Below, in pieces: positions 1 through 8,945 of a DNA stretch of 62,808 bases. Location of the stretch: positions 1 through 62,808 of the forward strand of contig JAUNNN010000006.1 in assembly GCA_030531435.1 (NCBI GenBank), given 5' to 3'. The DNA comes from Lachnospiraceae bacterium. GTDB taxonomy: Bacteria > Bacillota > Clostridia > Lachnospirales > Lachnospiraceae. Numbering within the stretch: position 1 is the stretch's first letter; the number at the start of each line of letters is the position of its first letter. The notes under the pieces are model-generated. The model worked only from the letters and a program-made list of their open reading frames with translations. It searched no databases and was not told where the DNA came from. The position numbers and the translations under genes are program-made.

Positions 1-819
1 TATGGTGATCGTGTAAGAATAAGAGGCATTCTAGTTAATATACTTAATAATGCAGTTAAGTATACAAGGCAGGGAACAGTCAGTCTTAAATGTGCGGTTG
101 ATTCAATAGAAGAAAATGTAGCAACATTAAAATTCTATATTAAGGATACAGGTATTGGAATAAAGGAAGAAGATCTTCCAAAACTGTTTGAGACATTTCT
201 AAGAGTTGATAGTAGGAAAAACGCGAACATAGAAGGAACAGGTCTAGGTCTTGCCATAGTAAAGGGATTCCTAGATTTAATGCATGGAAATATTTCTGTT
301 GAAAGTGTATATGGTGAAGGTTCAACCTTTATAATTACAGTTCCACAGAAGATAATAGATAAAACACCAATTGGAAAGCTCACATCAGGAGATAATAAAC
401 CAAAGGCGCAATCATCAATAGGAGACGTTAAGTTTAAGGGAGTAAAGGTGTTAGCTGTTGATGACAATAATGTTAACTTAAAGGTTGTATCCCGTGCCCT
501 TAATAAATATGAGATGGACGTAACTACTGTAAGTGGTGGTGAAGATGCCATTGAGATGTGTAAAAATGAGAACTTTGATATTATTCTTATGGATCAGATG
601 ATGCCAGTAATGGATGGTATTGAAGCTATGAACCATATAAGAGAATTGTCGGATTATTATAAAAAGGGTGGCAAGTGTAAAATAATCGCATTAACAGCCA
701 ACGCAATATCTGGCGTAAGAGAAGAATTGTTAGAGTGTGGATTTGATAATTATTTGTCTAAGCCGATAAATTTTGCAAGTATGGAAGAATTGTTCAGCAT
801 GTACTACGAGAATAAATAG
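1..819 (+). CDS. Hybrid sensor histidine kinase/response regulator, 5'-truncated by window edge
   Basis: The reading frame is open from base 1, so the gene begins upstream of the window; 272 residues are visible. The first ~115 residues are a HATPase_c domain: an N box (NILNNAVKYT), a G1 box (DTGIGI) and a G2 box (GTGLGLAI), which bind ATP for autophosphorylation. After a ~35-residue linker comes a receiver domain with an acidic pair (VDDN), the phosphoacceptor Asp at visible residue 198 (LMDQMMP) and the conserved Lys in LSKPI. The dimerisation/phosphoacceptor His domain and any sensor lie outside the window. No HPt domain follows the receiver, unlike the related hybrid kinase at 3003-5429. 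The input signal cannot be told from this fragment. Family assignment is secure. Confidence 0.93.
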   Translation, partial: YGDRVRIRGILVNILNNAVKYTRQGTVSLKCAVDSIEENVATLKFYIKDTGIGIKEEDLPKLFETFLRVDSRKNANIEGTGLGLAIVKGFLDLMHGNISVESVYGEGSTFIITVPQKIIDKTPIGKLTSGDNKPKAQSSIGDVKFKGVKVLAVDDNNVNLKVVSRALNKYEMDVTTVSGGEDAIEMCKNENFDIILMDQMMPVMDGIEAMNHIRELSDYYKKGGKCKIIALTANAISGVREELLECGFDNYLSKPINFASMEELFSMYYENK

Positions 820-918
820 TGGTCAAAAGCTGGGATACACTGGTTGACATAACACAATAAATCCAATTAAGTTGGCTCCTCTTTGGACTGTATGAGCACT
901 GTCTCGTACAGATATAAT

Positions 919-942
919 GTTATAAAGTTTTTGCTTTATAAC
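919..942 (+). other. 9-bp perfect hairpin just upstream of the hrb ribosome binding site
   Basis: GTTATAAAG and CTTTATAAC form a perfect inverted repeat with a six-base loop, ending about eight bases before the GGGAGG ribosome binding site of the gene at 961. A TATAAT at 913-918 could act as a -10 element, but no good -35 is seen at the right distance. If transcription starts just downstream, the hairpin would lie at the 5' end of the mRNA, where it could stabilise the message. It has no U-tract and is not a terminator. Confidence 0.4.
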
Positions 943-960
943 ACAAAGGGAGGCGACAAA

Positions 961-1584
961 ATGGATCAGAAAATATTAAATAAACTAACCTATGGATTAT
1001 TTGTTATTACAACAAATAAGGATGGACATGATAATGGCTGTATGACTAATACTGTGGTTCAGCTTACATCAGAACCATTAAAAATAGGTGTAGCTTTAAA
1101 TAAAGCAAGTTTGACATGTGAGATGATAGCAGATACAAAAAAGTTCACTGTGTCAATTCTTAATGAAAATGCCACTTTTGATATAGTTAAGCATTTTGGA
1201 TTTCAATCTGGCAGAAGTGTAGACAAGTTTGCAAACTATGTAGACTGCACAAGAGAATTAAATGGTACTCTGGCTATTACAGCTGGGACTAATGCTTATA
1301 TATCGGCGGATGTTGTTAAACAGGTAGATTTAGGAAGCCATTTCCTATTTATTGCTTCAATTACTGATTCCGGGATATTTAATGATATTCCATCAGCAAC
1401 TTATGCGTACTATTTTTCTAAAATAAAGCCACAGACTGAAACTCAGGCTGAAACAGTAGAGGGTCAGGCAATGTGGAAATGTAAAGTATGCGGCTACGTA
1501 TATGTGGGGGATGAGATTCCAGTAGATTTTGTATGTCCAATATGCAAGCATCCGGCATCTTATTTTGAAAAAGTAACAAACTAA
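961..1584 (+). CDS. hrb: Flavin reductase-rubredoxin fusion (high molecular weight rubredoxin)
   Basis: The 207-residue protein has two domains. Residues ~1-160 are a flavin reductase/flavoredoxin-type FMN-binding domain (LTYGLFVITT at the start, CMTNTVVQLTSEP following). The last ~40 residues are a rubredoxin with both iron-binding pairs, CKVCGY and CPICKH. This arrangement is known in clostridia as high molecular weight rubredoxin, which passes electrons from NAD(P)H oxidoreductases to diiron flavoproteins or other acceptors in oxygen and nitric oxide detoxification. I chose the ATG at 961 because GGGAGG lies eight bases upstream; the frame is open to 883 but those extra residues do not look like the family. 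A terminator follows, so the gene is probably monocistronic. Confidence 0.88.
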   Translation: MDQKILNKLTYGLFVITTNKDGHDNGCMTNTVVQLTSEPLKIGVALNKASLTCEMIADTKKFTVSILNENATFDIVKHFGFQSGRSVDKFANYVDCTRELNGTLAITAGTNAYISADVVKQVDLGSHFLFIASITDSGIFNDIPSATYAYYFSKIKPQTETQAETVEGQAMWKCKVCGYVYVGDEIPVDFVCPICKHPASYFEKVTN

Positions 1585-1602
1585 AAAAGGGATTTGATGT
1601 AG

Positions 1603-1634
1603 AAGAGGTCTAGTTTTTAAACTAGGCCTCTTTT
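1603..1634 (+). terminator. Intrinsic terminator after hrb
   Basis: AAGAGGTCTAG and CTAGGCCTCTT form an 11-bp stem with one G:U pair and an eight-base loop, ending in a short T run. It lies 18 bases past the hrb stop codon and upstream of the hisS promoter. Confidence 0.8.
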
Positions 1635-1669
1635 GTTACATCTATGGCACAAACAAAAGTAAACTTACA

Positions 1670-1698
1670 TTGACTTTATTGGATAACAGAAATATAAT
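1670..1698 (+). promoter_or_regulatory. Sigma-A-type promoter for the hisS operon
   Basis: TTGACT and TATAAT are separated by exactly 17 bases. Transcription should start near 1705, leaving a leader of only ~40 bases before hisS. That is too short for a T-box, so this aminoacyl-tRNA synthetase gene does not appear to have tRNA-sensing leader control. Confidence 0.75.
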
Positions 1699-1743
1699 TT
1701 AATGTTAGGAAAGTATGCTTATTAATGAAGAGGAGAAAATCAA

Positions 1744-3006
1744 ATGGTTAAGAAACCAACAACCGGAATGAAAGATATTATGCCTGCTGAAATGCAGATT
1801 CGTGACTATGTTACAGGCCTTGTTAAGGAAGTATATGGAGGTTTCGGATTTCAGTCAATAGAGACACCAGCAGTTGAATCTATAGAAAATCTTTGCTCAA
1901 AGCAGGGCGGAGAAAATGAGAAGCTTATTTTTAAAATTTTAAAGCGTGGTGAAAAGCTTAATCTTGAAACAGCTGGAAGCGAGGCTGACCTTGTTGATTC
2001 AGGATTACGTTATGACTTAACAGTCCCACTATCTAGATATTATTCAGCTCATGCTAACGAATTACCATCACCATTTAAGGCACTTCAGATGGGCCCAGTT
2101 TGGCGTGCGGACAGACCACAGAAAGGCCGTTTCAGACAGTTCGTTCAGTGCGATATTGATATTTTAGGTGATGCAAGCTATCTTGCAGAAATAGAGCTTA
2201 TTACAGCTACAACTACATTATTATCAAGACTTAATTTTAAGAATTTTACTGTTCGTATTAATGATAGAAAAATGCTTAAGGCAATGGCAAGCTATGCTGG
2301 ATTTAATGAGGCCGATTACGATAATGTATTTATCATTCTTGATAAGATGGACAAGATTGGCGTAGATGGCGTAAGAGAAGATTTAATTGCTAACGGATAC
2401 GATAGCGAATGTGTATCAAAATACATGGATCTTTATGAAAACGTTACAGGAGATATTGCTGGTATTGAATATCTTAAGGAAACATTATCAGACCATTTGC
2501 CTTCTGAGACAGTAGAAAGTCTTGAAACAATTATAGAAGCTGCTTCTGCTATTAAGGCAACTGATTTTAATATAACATTTGACCCAACTCTTGTTAGAGG
2601 AATGTCATATTATACAGGTACTATTTTTGAAATTGGAATGGATGAATTCGGAAGTTCTGTCGCTGGTGGCGGTAGATACGATGAGATGATTGGTAAATTT
2701 ACAGGAAATAAGACTTGTGCCTGTGGATTTTCAATTGGATTTGAAAGAATTATTACAATCCTTATGGATAATAATTTCACTGTTCCTACAAGCGGTGAGA
2801 AATATGCATTCCTAATTGAAAAGGGTGCTGATAAAGATAAAATCTGTGAAGTTATGAAAGAAGCAACAGAGCTTAGAAAGAAGGGTGCTGTTGTACTTGT
2901 TTCCCAGATGAATAAAAATAAAAAGTTCCAGAAGGAACAGCTTGTTTCTGAAGGATACGATATAAATAATATAAAGGATTTTTATTGCACGGAGTTTAGG
3001 AAATGA
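1744..3006 (+). CDS. hisS: Histidyl-tRNA synthetase
   Basis: Cytoplasmic class II synthetase of 420 residues that charges tRNA-His. The N-terminus [11 protein letters not shown] matches the family start. The catalytic domain carries [16 protein letters not shown], where most bacterial enzymes have an LRPEGT block; the RYDLTVP form is typical of the eukaryote-like HisRS branch. The histidine-binding motif is [15 protein letters not shown], followed by AGGGRYDEM, and an anticodon-binding domain occupies the last ~90 residues. The HisA motifs and anticodon domain argue against the regulatory paralogue HisZ, and no his biosynthesis genes are nearby. The start has AGAGGAG upstream. The stop overlaps the next start as ATGA, so translation of the hybrid kinase is probably coupled. 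Confidence 0.93.
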   Translation: MVKKPTTGMKDIMPAEMQIRDYVTGLVKEVYGGFGFQSIETPAVESIENLCSKQGGENEKLIFKILKRGEKLNLETAGSEADLVDSGLRYDLTVPLSRYYSAHANELPSPFKALQMGPVWRADRPQKGRFRQFVQCDIDILGDASYLAEIELITATTTLLSRLNFKNFTVRINDRKMLKAMASYAGFNEADYDNVFIILDKMDKIGVDGVREDLIANGYDSECVSKYMDLYENVTGDIAGIEYLKETLSDHLPSETVESLETIIEAASAIKATDFNITFDPTLVRGMSYYTGTIFEIGMDEFGSSVAGGGRYDEMIGKFTGNKTCACGFSIGFERIITILMDNNFTVPTSGEKYAFLIEKGADKDKICEVMKEATELRKKGAVVLVSQMNKNKKFQKEQLVSEGYDINNIKDFYCTEFRK

Positions 3007-5429
3007 TGCAAAAATATGAAGCAAAAATAAATCATTTTTTGTTTCTGATTTATGCGTTTTTCTCTATTTATGTAGTATTTGTTTCTACTAGAGGAAGAGC
3101 GTATTTTTTCAGATCATTAATTTTGGTTTCCATTTTTGTGATGCTTTATATCTTTTTCTTAGACGATAAGATTGATAGAGAAAGAAAGGCAACTATTTAT
3201 GGGTTGTCCTTCTTTGCTATTTCATTTTTCTATAGTTTAAGGGTTAATGCAATGTCAATTAATATACTGGCATTGCTTGTTACTTGTGCTCTTACTCTAT
3301 TGCATTCAAGAAAGGCAATGGAGAGAACTATAGAAGTAATATTATTAGTAAAAATATGCCAGTTATTTGTAGTGGATGGACGCCTTCAGTTTGATACAGA
3401 TGAACTTATGCCATTTGTTGTGATGATTGTTACACTTGTTGCTATTGTTTATGCAGTAAGTGTTTCTGAGATGATGGTAAATTCCAACGAATTAAAGGCT
3501 AAAAGTAATGAAGAACTTTTGAAAATTGTTGAAATGAAGCGTAAAGACGCAAAGGCTGCAGTTAAGGCAAAATCTGATTTTCTTGCAAATATGTCTCATG
3601 AAATCAGAACACCTATGAATGCTATCTGTGGTATGTCAGACTTGCTCTTACAGACTGATATGAATGCAGAGCAGCTCGAATACCTTAATACAATTAAGGT
3701 CTCATCAGAAAATCTCTTGTCAATAATTAATGATATTCTTGATTTCTCAAAAATCGAAGCTGGAAAGATGGAGCTTGTTGAACAAAAATATAATCTTTTA
3801 TCACAGCTTAACGGTATACAGAATACTATTGATGTTCGAATCGGAAATAAGCCTCTAGAATTTGAAATTATTATAAAGAAAGACATGCCAACAGAGCTGT
3901 TTGGTGATGATGTACGTGTACAGCAGATAATGTTGAACTTCTTGACTAATTCAGTCAAATATTCTGAAAGCGGCAATATTAAGCTAATTCTTGATTATGA
4001 GAAGCTCTCAGATGACAAGATTCTCTTCAAGGGAAAGGTCACTGATACTGGTATTGGAATCAAAGAGGAAGATATGGGTAAACTCTTTGGCGCTTTCCAG
4101 CAGATTGATATGGAAAGAAATCATAAGATTGAGGGAACTGGTATTGGACTTACAATTACAGAACGCCTTGTAAAAGCAATGAATGGTTCTATTAGTGTAA
4201 AGAGTACCTATGGAGAAGGCTCTACTTTCTCATTTACAATTGAGCAAAAGGTTACAGACTTTGATTCTACTGTTGAGACTGAAGCAGGATATGACGAAGA
4301 CTTTGTTTCATTATCAAAGACTGGAGCATTAAAGGGATTCTATACTGAGAAGGTTGAAATATCAAAATTCATTGCACCAACAGCAAGAGTTCTAGTAATA
4401 GATGATAACGAGGCTAACCTTATGGTAGCTAAGGGCCTTATGGGTCAGTATAAAGTTGAAGTCGTTACAGGATCAAGTGGTAAACAGGCTCTGGAAATAC
4501 TAAGTGCTGATAAGAACTTCGATATAGTATTTGTTGATCATATGATGCCAGAAATGGATGGTGTAGAGCTTGTTAAGATAATTAGAGAAAAGCCAAATGC
4601 TTACTATAAGGATGTGCCAATTGTTGCATTAACTGCTAATGCAATCAAAGGTGTAAGTGATATGTTCTTATCAAATGGATTCAGTGATTATATGACAAAG
4701 CCTATAGATATAAAGGTATTAGGCAGAGTTATGAGATCATGGATTCCTAAAGAAAAACAGATTGATAAGGATAACAACATAGTAGAAGATGAGCAGGAAA
4801 TCTATGGTATCAAAAATGATGAGAGGTACAAGGCATTAAGCGAAGTTAAAGCTATAGATATTGATAAAGCCCTTTCGTTCTGTACAAATGATATCGATAT
4901 GCTTATTGGCGTAATGGATATCTATGTTAAATCCTTTAACACAATTAAGGCAAGACTTGAAAGCACATATGCAGAAAAAGATATGCAAAACTATGGAATC
5001 GAGGTTCACGGGGTTAAGAGTTCATCAAGAAGTATTGGCGCCATGGAGCTTGGTGAACTTGCATATGCACTTGAGATGAATTCAAAAGATGGAAATTATG
5101 ACTTTGTTAAAGAGAACCATGATGAATTCATGAAAGAGTACTCAGCATTTGTAGATGAATTAAATGAAAAGTTATCTTTAGTACATAAAGATGAAGAAGT
5201 AGAAAGAATCAGTCTTAGCGCTGAAGAGACAAAAGATATAATTGCAAGATGCTGTGAAGCATTTGAGAATTTTGAAACAAGAACAGCTACAGAGCTTATT
5301 GGAGAACTCCTAAAGGGCGACTTTAGCGAAGATGTTATCAAGAAGATTAAAATGGCTAATGATGCAGCTGAGTTATTTGATTTTGATGATGCAACAAATA
5401 TTTTGAAGGAAATATATTTGGAAATATAG
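3003..5429 (+). CDS. Membrane hybrid histidine kinase with receiver and HPt domains
   Basis: This 808-residue protein holds most of a phosphorelay in one chain. Residues ~1-155 contain five or six hydrophobic segments with little outside the membrane, followed by a short coiled linker. The HisKA domain has phosphoacceptor His199 in [11 protein letters not shown]. The HATPase domain carries the N box ([10 protein letters not shown]), DTGIGI and GTGIGLTI. A receiver follows, with phosphoacceptor Asp512 in [10 protein letters not shown] and Lys in MTKPID. The C-terminal HPt domain has His669 in [12 protein letters not shown]. The final output regulator is not part of the protein; the receiver-HD-GYP protein at 6424 is a natural candidate. 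It overlaps hisS by four bases and is followed at once by a lipid-kinase-like gene. Confidence 0.93.
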   Translation: MMQKYEAKINHFLFLIYAFFSIYVVFVSTRGRAYFFRSLILVSIFVMLYIFFLDDKIDRERKATIYGLSFFAISFFYSLRVNAMSINILALLVTCALTLLHSRKAMERTIEVILLVKICQLFVVDGRLQFDTDELMPFVVMIVTLVAIVYAVSVSEMMVNSNELKAKSNEELLKIVEMKRKDAKAAVKAKSDFLANMSHEIRTPMNAICGMSDLLLQTDMNAEQLEYLNTIKVSSENLLSIINDILDFSKIEAGKMELVEQKYNLLSQLNGIQNTIDVRIGNKPLEFEIIIKKDMPTELFGDDVRVQQIMLNFLTNSVKYSESGNIKLILDYEKLSDDKILFKGKVTDTGIGIKEEDMGKLFGAFQQIDMERNHKIEGTGIGLTITERLVKAMNGSISVKSTYGEGSTFSFTIEQKVTDFDSTVETEAGYDEDFVSLSKTGALKGFYTEKVEISKFIAPTARVLVIDDNEANLMVAKGLMGQYKVEVVTGSSGKQALEILSADKNFDIVFVDHMMPEMDGVELVKIIREKPNAYYKDVPIVALTANAIKGVSDMFLSNGFSDYMTKPIDIKVLGRVMRSWIPKEKQIDKDNNIVEDEQEIYGIKNDERYKALSEVKAIDIDKALSFCTNDIDMLIGVMDIYVKSFNTIKARLESTYAEKDMQNYGIEVHGVKSSSRSIGAMELGELAYALEMNSKDGNYDFVKENHDEFMKEYSAFVDELNEKLSLVHKDEEVERISLSAEETKDIIARCCEAFENFETRTATELIGELLKGDFSEDVIKKIKMANDAAELFDFDDATNILKEIYLEI

Positions 5430-5430
5430 T

Positions 5431-6423
5431 ATGGTAAATGTTTTTATTGTAAATCCGGTAGCTGGCACAATAGACAGAACGGAAATAATTCAAAGAGAGC
5501 TTGGATACAGATCAGATATTCAGTACATTCTGTTTAATACAGAGGAGGCTGGGCAGGAGCGTTCTTTAGTAAAGAGAATACTTGATATCTTTGATGATGA
5601 ACCAGTTCGTGTATTTATATGTGGTGGCTCTGGTACCCTTTCAAATTCAATTGATGCTATGGAAGAACAGGATTTTGATCATGTAGAAATTGGTTATTAT
5701 CCATGTGGTACAACAAATGATTTCCTTAAAAATTTCGGAAAAGACAGAGTCTTATTTGAAGATATAAACAGAGTCATTGAAGGTGAGCCTTATTACATTG
5801 ATTTTATGAGATGCACAATAAATGGCGATAGGTCAGGTAATGAGCTTCTTTTCTCATCTGTTGGTATTCCAGCAAAGATTGAGGAATTTGCATCAGGAAT
5901 TAAGCCAATAGGAGTGATAAGCCCAGGTATACTGTATACGCTTGGAGCGGTGTTTAGCATACCTTTTTCAGCTCCTGTGAATTACGAAATAGACGTAGAC
6001 GGAGTGGATTATTCAGGCTCATATACAGTTATTTATACAGGTAACAGCGTATGTCTTGGTGGAGGTTATTTTCCAATTAAAAAGGGTATTGACTGTAGAG
6101 ACGGATATGCCAATATTATGCTTCTGAAAAAAACTCCAATGCATAAATATTTCAAGTATTTATTTGGATTTATGCATGGAACACTGCCTGAAACAAATCC
6201 AGATGATATAGTTCTTTTAAGAGGTAAAAAGGTATCTGTCAGACGTACAGATGGAAAGCCAATGGTATTAAATTCTGATGGAGAATTATATAAAGCAGAT
6301 AGCTATGAAATGGAAATAGTTCCAAAGAAATTAAAGTTTATTGTTCCAAAGAATTGTTCATTTGAAACAGATATTGATGAAACTATAAAACATGAGCACT
6401 TATGTAAAAAAGGTAAGAGGTAA
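5431..6423 (+). CDS. Diacylglycerol/sphingosine kinase-like lipid kinase with altered GGDGT motif
   Basis: The 330-residue soluble protein has the DAGK catalytic-domain fold signature: an N-terminal VFIVNPVAG strand, a nucleotide-binding GGSGT at residues 65-69, and PCGTTNDF at 91-98, where family members have P.GT.ND. The family transfers ATP phosphate to a lipid hydroxyl such as diacylglycerol, recycling it into phospholipid synthesis. Here the Asp of the usual GGDGT is Ser, which could lower or change activity. The GT.ND motif and the C-terminal beta-sandwich region are kept. It sits one base after the hybrid kinase stop and abuts the HD-GYP gene, so all belong to one transcript. The lipid substrate cannot be read from the sequence. 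Confidence 0.8.
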   Translation: MVNVFIVNPVAGTIDRTEIIQRELGYRSDIQYILFNTEEAGQERSLVKRILDIFDDEPVRVFICGGSGTLSNSIDAMEEQDFDHVEIGYYPCGTTNDFLKNFGKDRVLFEDINRVIEGEPYYIDFMRCTINGDRSGNELLFSSVGIPAKIEEFASGIKPIGVISPGILYTLGAVFSIPFSAPVNYEIDVDGVDYSGSYTVIYTGNSVCLGGGYFPIKKGIDCRDGYANIMLLKKTPMHKYFKYLFGFMHGTLPETNPDDIVLLRGKKVSVRRTDGKPMVLNSDGELYKADSYEMEIVPKKLKFIVPKNCSFETDIDETIKHEHLCKKGKR

Positions 6424-7434
6424 ATGATGGAAACAAAGAAAGTCATAATGGTTATTGATGATACGCCAAGCAATCTTCAATACGCAATGGAGGTTTTGTC
6501 AGATATATATAAAGTTGTTCCTGTTAAATCAGGAGAGGCAGCAATAGCAGCCCTTGAAAAAATAATACCAGACCTTATCCTTCTTGATATTGAAATGCCA
6601 GGAATGAGTGGATTCGAGACTATACAGAAAATACGTAGTGATGCCCGGTTTGATGCAATACCTGTTATTTTCCTTACAGCTCATGCAGATAAGGAGAATG
6701 AAGTAAAAGGTTTTAAATTAGGCGCAGTTGACTTCATTATGAAGCCATTTATACCAGACATTATGCGTGCAAGAGTAGCTACACAGATTGAGCTTTCTTT
6801 ATATCGTAATTCTCTTGAAGAGATGGTGGAAGTTAAAGCAAAAGAGGTTGAGGAGCTTACTTTCCAAGCTATTATGGCTATCACAAAGGCTGTTGATGCT
6901 AAAGACGTTTATACAAGACAGCATTCTGCAAGAGTTGCAAAGTTCTCCCGTGAGATAGCTGAGAGGCTTGGCACATTTACAGATGATGAAATAAATGAGA
7001 TTTATCGTTTGGCGCTTTTGCATGATATTGGTAAAATTGGTATTCCAGATGCAATACTAAATAAGCCAGCAAAGCTTACAGATGAAGAATTTGCAATTAT
7101 GAAGTCACATACATCAATGGGGGCGAATATTCTTAAGGAAGTATCTCTTGTTAAGGACGTAGATAAGGGTGCTAAGTATCATCATGAAAGATATGATGGA
7201 AGAGGATATATGGAAGGCCTTAAGGGAGAGGAAATACCTCTTTGTGCACGTATTGTAGGAATTGCAGATGCCTATGATGCTATGACTAGTGACAGAGCAT
7301 ATAGAAAGCGTCTTCCAGAAGACGTTGTAAGAAGCGAAATTGAAAAGGGCAGAGGAACACAGTTTGATCCAAAGCTTGTAGATATAATGTTAGCTATTAT
7401 GGATGATGGAATAGAATTTCCAGATGAGGATTAG
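6424..7434 (+). CDS. Response regulator with HD-GYP domain (putative c-di-GMP phosphodiesterase)
   Basis: The 336-residue protein starts with a receiver domain (IDDTPSN; phosphoacceptor Asp55 in LLDIEMPG; Lys in MKPF), then a short coiled coil, then an HD-GYP domain. The metal-binding residues are visible: His167 in RQHSARV, HDIGK at 200-204 and HHERYDGRGY at 253-262. The signature tripeptide is GYM rather than GYP (261-263). HD-GYP proteins hydrolyse cyclic di-GMP, so phosphorylation of Asp55 would control the c-di-GMP level. The gene begins directly after the preceding stop and follows a hybrid kinase with an HPt domain, which is the likely phosphate donor. Two adjacent ATG codons are possible starts. 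Confidence 0.9.
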   Translation: MMETKKVIMVIDDTPSNLQYAMEVLSDIYKVVPVKSGEAAIAALEKIIPDLILLDIEMPGMSGFETIQKIRSDARFDAIPVIFLTAHADKENEVKGFKLGAVDFIMKPFIPDIMRARVATQIELSLYRNSLEEMVEVKAKEVEELTFQAIMAITKAVDAKDVYTRQHSARVAKFSREIAERLGTFTDDEINEIYRLALLHDIGKIGIPDAILNKPAKLTDEEFAIMKSHTSMGANILKEVSLVKDVDKGAKYHHERYDGRGYMEGLKGEEIPLCARIVGIADAYDAMTSDRAYRKRLPEDVVRSEIEKGRGTQFDPKLVDIMLAIMDDGIEFPDED

Positions 7435-7439
7435 TCGTT

Positions 7440-8945
7440 ATGAAATATTGCAAAAAATGTGGAATGCTTCTTGAGGATACTCAGAATACTTGTATTGGAT
7501 GCGGAACAGACGTGTCACTAGAGGAAAATATATCACTCTATCCACCAAATATGGAACAGTCAATACAGACAGAAAAGGAGTCTGCTAAAAAGAGAACGGG
7601 AATTATTGCTGCGATTGTGGCAATATTTGCTCTTTTAGTTGCTCTTATTGTAGTGCTTGTAGTATATGTTTCATCAGCAGAAGAAAGAGCCAAGACTGAA
7701 AAACCTGAAGAGGTAGTTGAGGAAGTAGCTGAAACAAGTGCTGAGCCAGAAGAAGTGGTAGAAGAGGAAGAAAAAACCATTGGTTTAAATACTGATGATG
7801 TTATCACAAATGATACAGCTGTTAAACCAGAAAACAAGTCAAACGATAACAGAACTGTAAAGGATGACAAGGGCCTTTATTATGATGTTCATAGTGTAAC
7901 TGATGATGCTGGAACAGTGGTTTTCACAACTGTCTGTCCAGAGGATTTTGTTTCTATCGGATTTGATATTGATTATGGAAAGTATTCAACTAAATATCCT
8001 GAAGTTCTTACCTTTATGGCATCTAATGAAGATAATAGTGTAAAGTTTACATACATTTCTCCTCAGGATTTCTGGTTTAGAGATTCAGAGAATGGAAAAT
8101 CAAGAAGTAATGAAAGAGATGTAATTGGCTACAAGACATATTACGCATATGATGGTGTACAGCCATATCTTGAAGCTCTTATTAAGGCAAGCTACAAGGA
8201 TATAAAGAAGGTTGAATTCAAAGAGAAGAAGCCTATTGATGAAAGTATGGAAGGTGTCTTAAAGAAAGTCTCTGATAACTATACAAAGAAATTAACTGGA
8301 GAAATCGGAGATTATGCAGGAATTGGTGAAGATACAACTTATGCTGCTATGGCTGCGGACCATGAGGCGTGCATATATACATACAATGTAGTATCAAGAC
8401 AGGGAAATACAGTTTTCATGGACTTCTATATTCCTGTTATGGCAAATACCCTTGGATATGCTAGTGAATCAGCAGCAGATAAAGGTGATGTTGTAGACTG
8501 GTCTATTCCATGCATCGTAGTTTTTGAAGCTGGAAATGAAGATTTACACGAATTCTACGAAGAAGAGTTTAAGGCATTTATTTATAACTCAAGACTCACT
8601 AGAGAATTTTTCTATGATAACTATGAATATTCAAAGGTTATAGAAGCAGCAGTTAAAGATGAAAAGGACCCAGATCCTCTTGATAAAAAGATGCTTGAGG
8701 ATTTTCATAAGAAATATACAGCAAATGCTGAAATTGGCGAATATAATGAGGGCATTAGTGAGTTTTTAAGCTCTACACCTGCAGGAAGTTCTAAATTTAA
8801 AAATGGCAGTGTAGAGTTTACACTGCCAAGTAAAAATAAAGTCGGTTTCTATGATGCTACAGGTAAAAAACTGTTTGCATCTGAACAGCCAGATGAGTAT
8901 CCTGGTAATTCATTTGAGGAACTTGAACTTACTGATCCTCAGTAG
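7440..8945 (+). CDS. Zinc-ribbon membrane protein with large extracytoplasmic domain, function unknown
   Basis: The 501-residue protein begins with a short zinc ribbon (Cys4, Cys7, Cys18, Cys21). One transmembrane helix follows at residues ~53-78, then an acidic Glu/Val-rich stalk (~80-115) and a ~380-residue outside domain that I do not recognise. Topology is therefore cytoplasmic zinc ribbon and external folded domain. It follows the HD-GYP gene by five bases and is the last gene of the hisS-led transcript. Its 3' end overlaps the 3' end of the convergent CorC-like gene by 17 bases. The zinc_ribbon_2-TM-domain layout is common in Firmicutes, but no function can be assigned. Confidence 0.75.
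   Translation: MKYCKKCGMLLEDTQNTCIGCGTDVSLEENISLYPPNMEQSIQTEKESAKKRTGIIAAIVAIFALLVALIVVLVVYVSSAEERAKTEKPEEVVEEVAETSAEPEEVVEEEEKTIGLNTDDVITNDTAVKPENKSNDNRTVKDDKGLYYDVHSVTDDAGTVVFTTVCPEDFVSIGFDIDYGKYSTKYPEVLTFMASNEDNSVKFTYISPQDFWFRDSENGKSRSNERDVIGYKTYYAYDGVQPYLEALIKASYKDIKKVEFKEKKPIDESMEGVLKKVSDNYTKKLTGEIGDYAGIGEDTTYAAMAADHEACIYTYNVVSRQGNTVFMDFYIPVMANTLGYASESAADKGDVVDWSIPCIVVFEAGNEDLHEFYEEEFKAFIYNSRLTREFFYDNYEYSKVIEAAVKDEKDPDPLDKKMLEDFHKKYTANAEIGEYNEGISEFLSSTPAGSSKFKNGSVEFTLPSKNKVGFYDATGKKLFASEQPDEYPGNSFEELELTDPQ

Noticed and set aside
280-819. A separate small receiver protein starting at ATG 280
   Set aside because: The same frame is open to base 1 and encodes the N and G1 boxes of the HATPase domain, so this ATG is internal to a truncated hybrid kinase.
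1744-3006. HisZ (ATP phosphoribosyltransferase regulatory subunit)
   Set aside because: The histidine-binding motifs and the C-terminal anticodon-binding domain are present, and no his biosynthesis gene is nearby.
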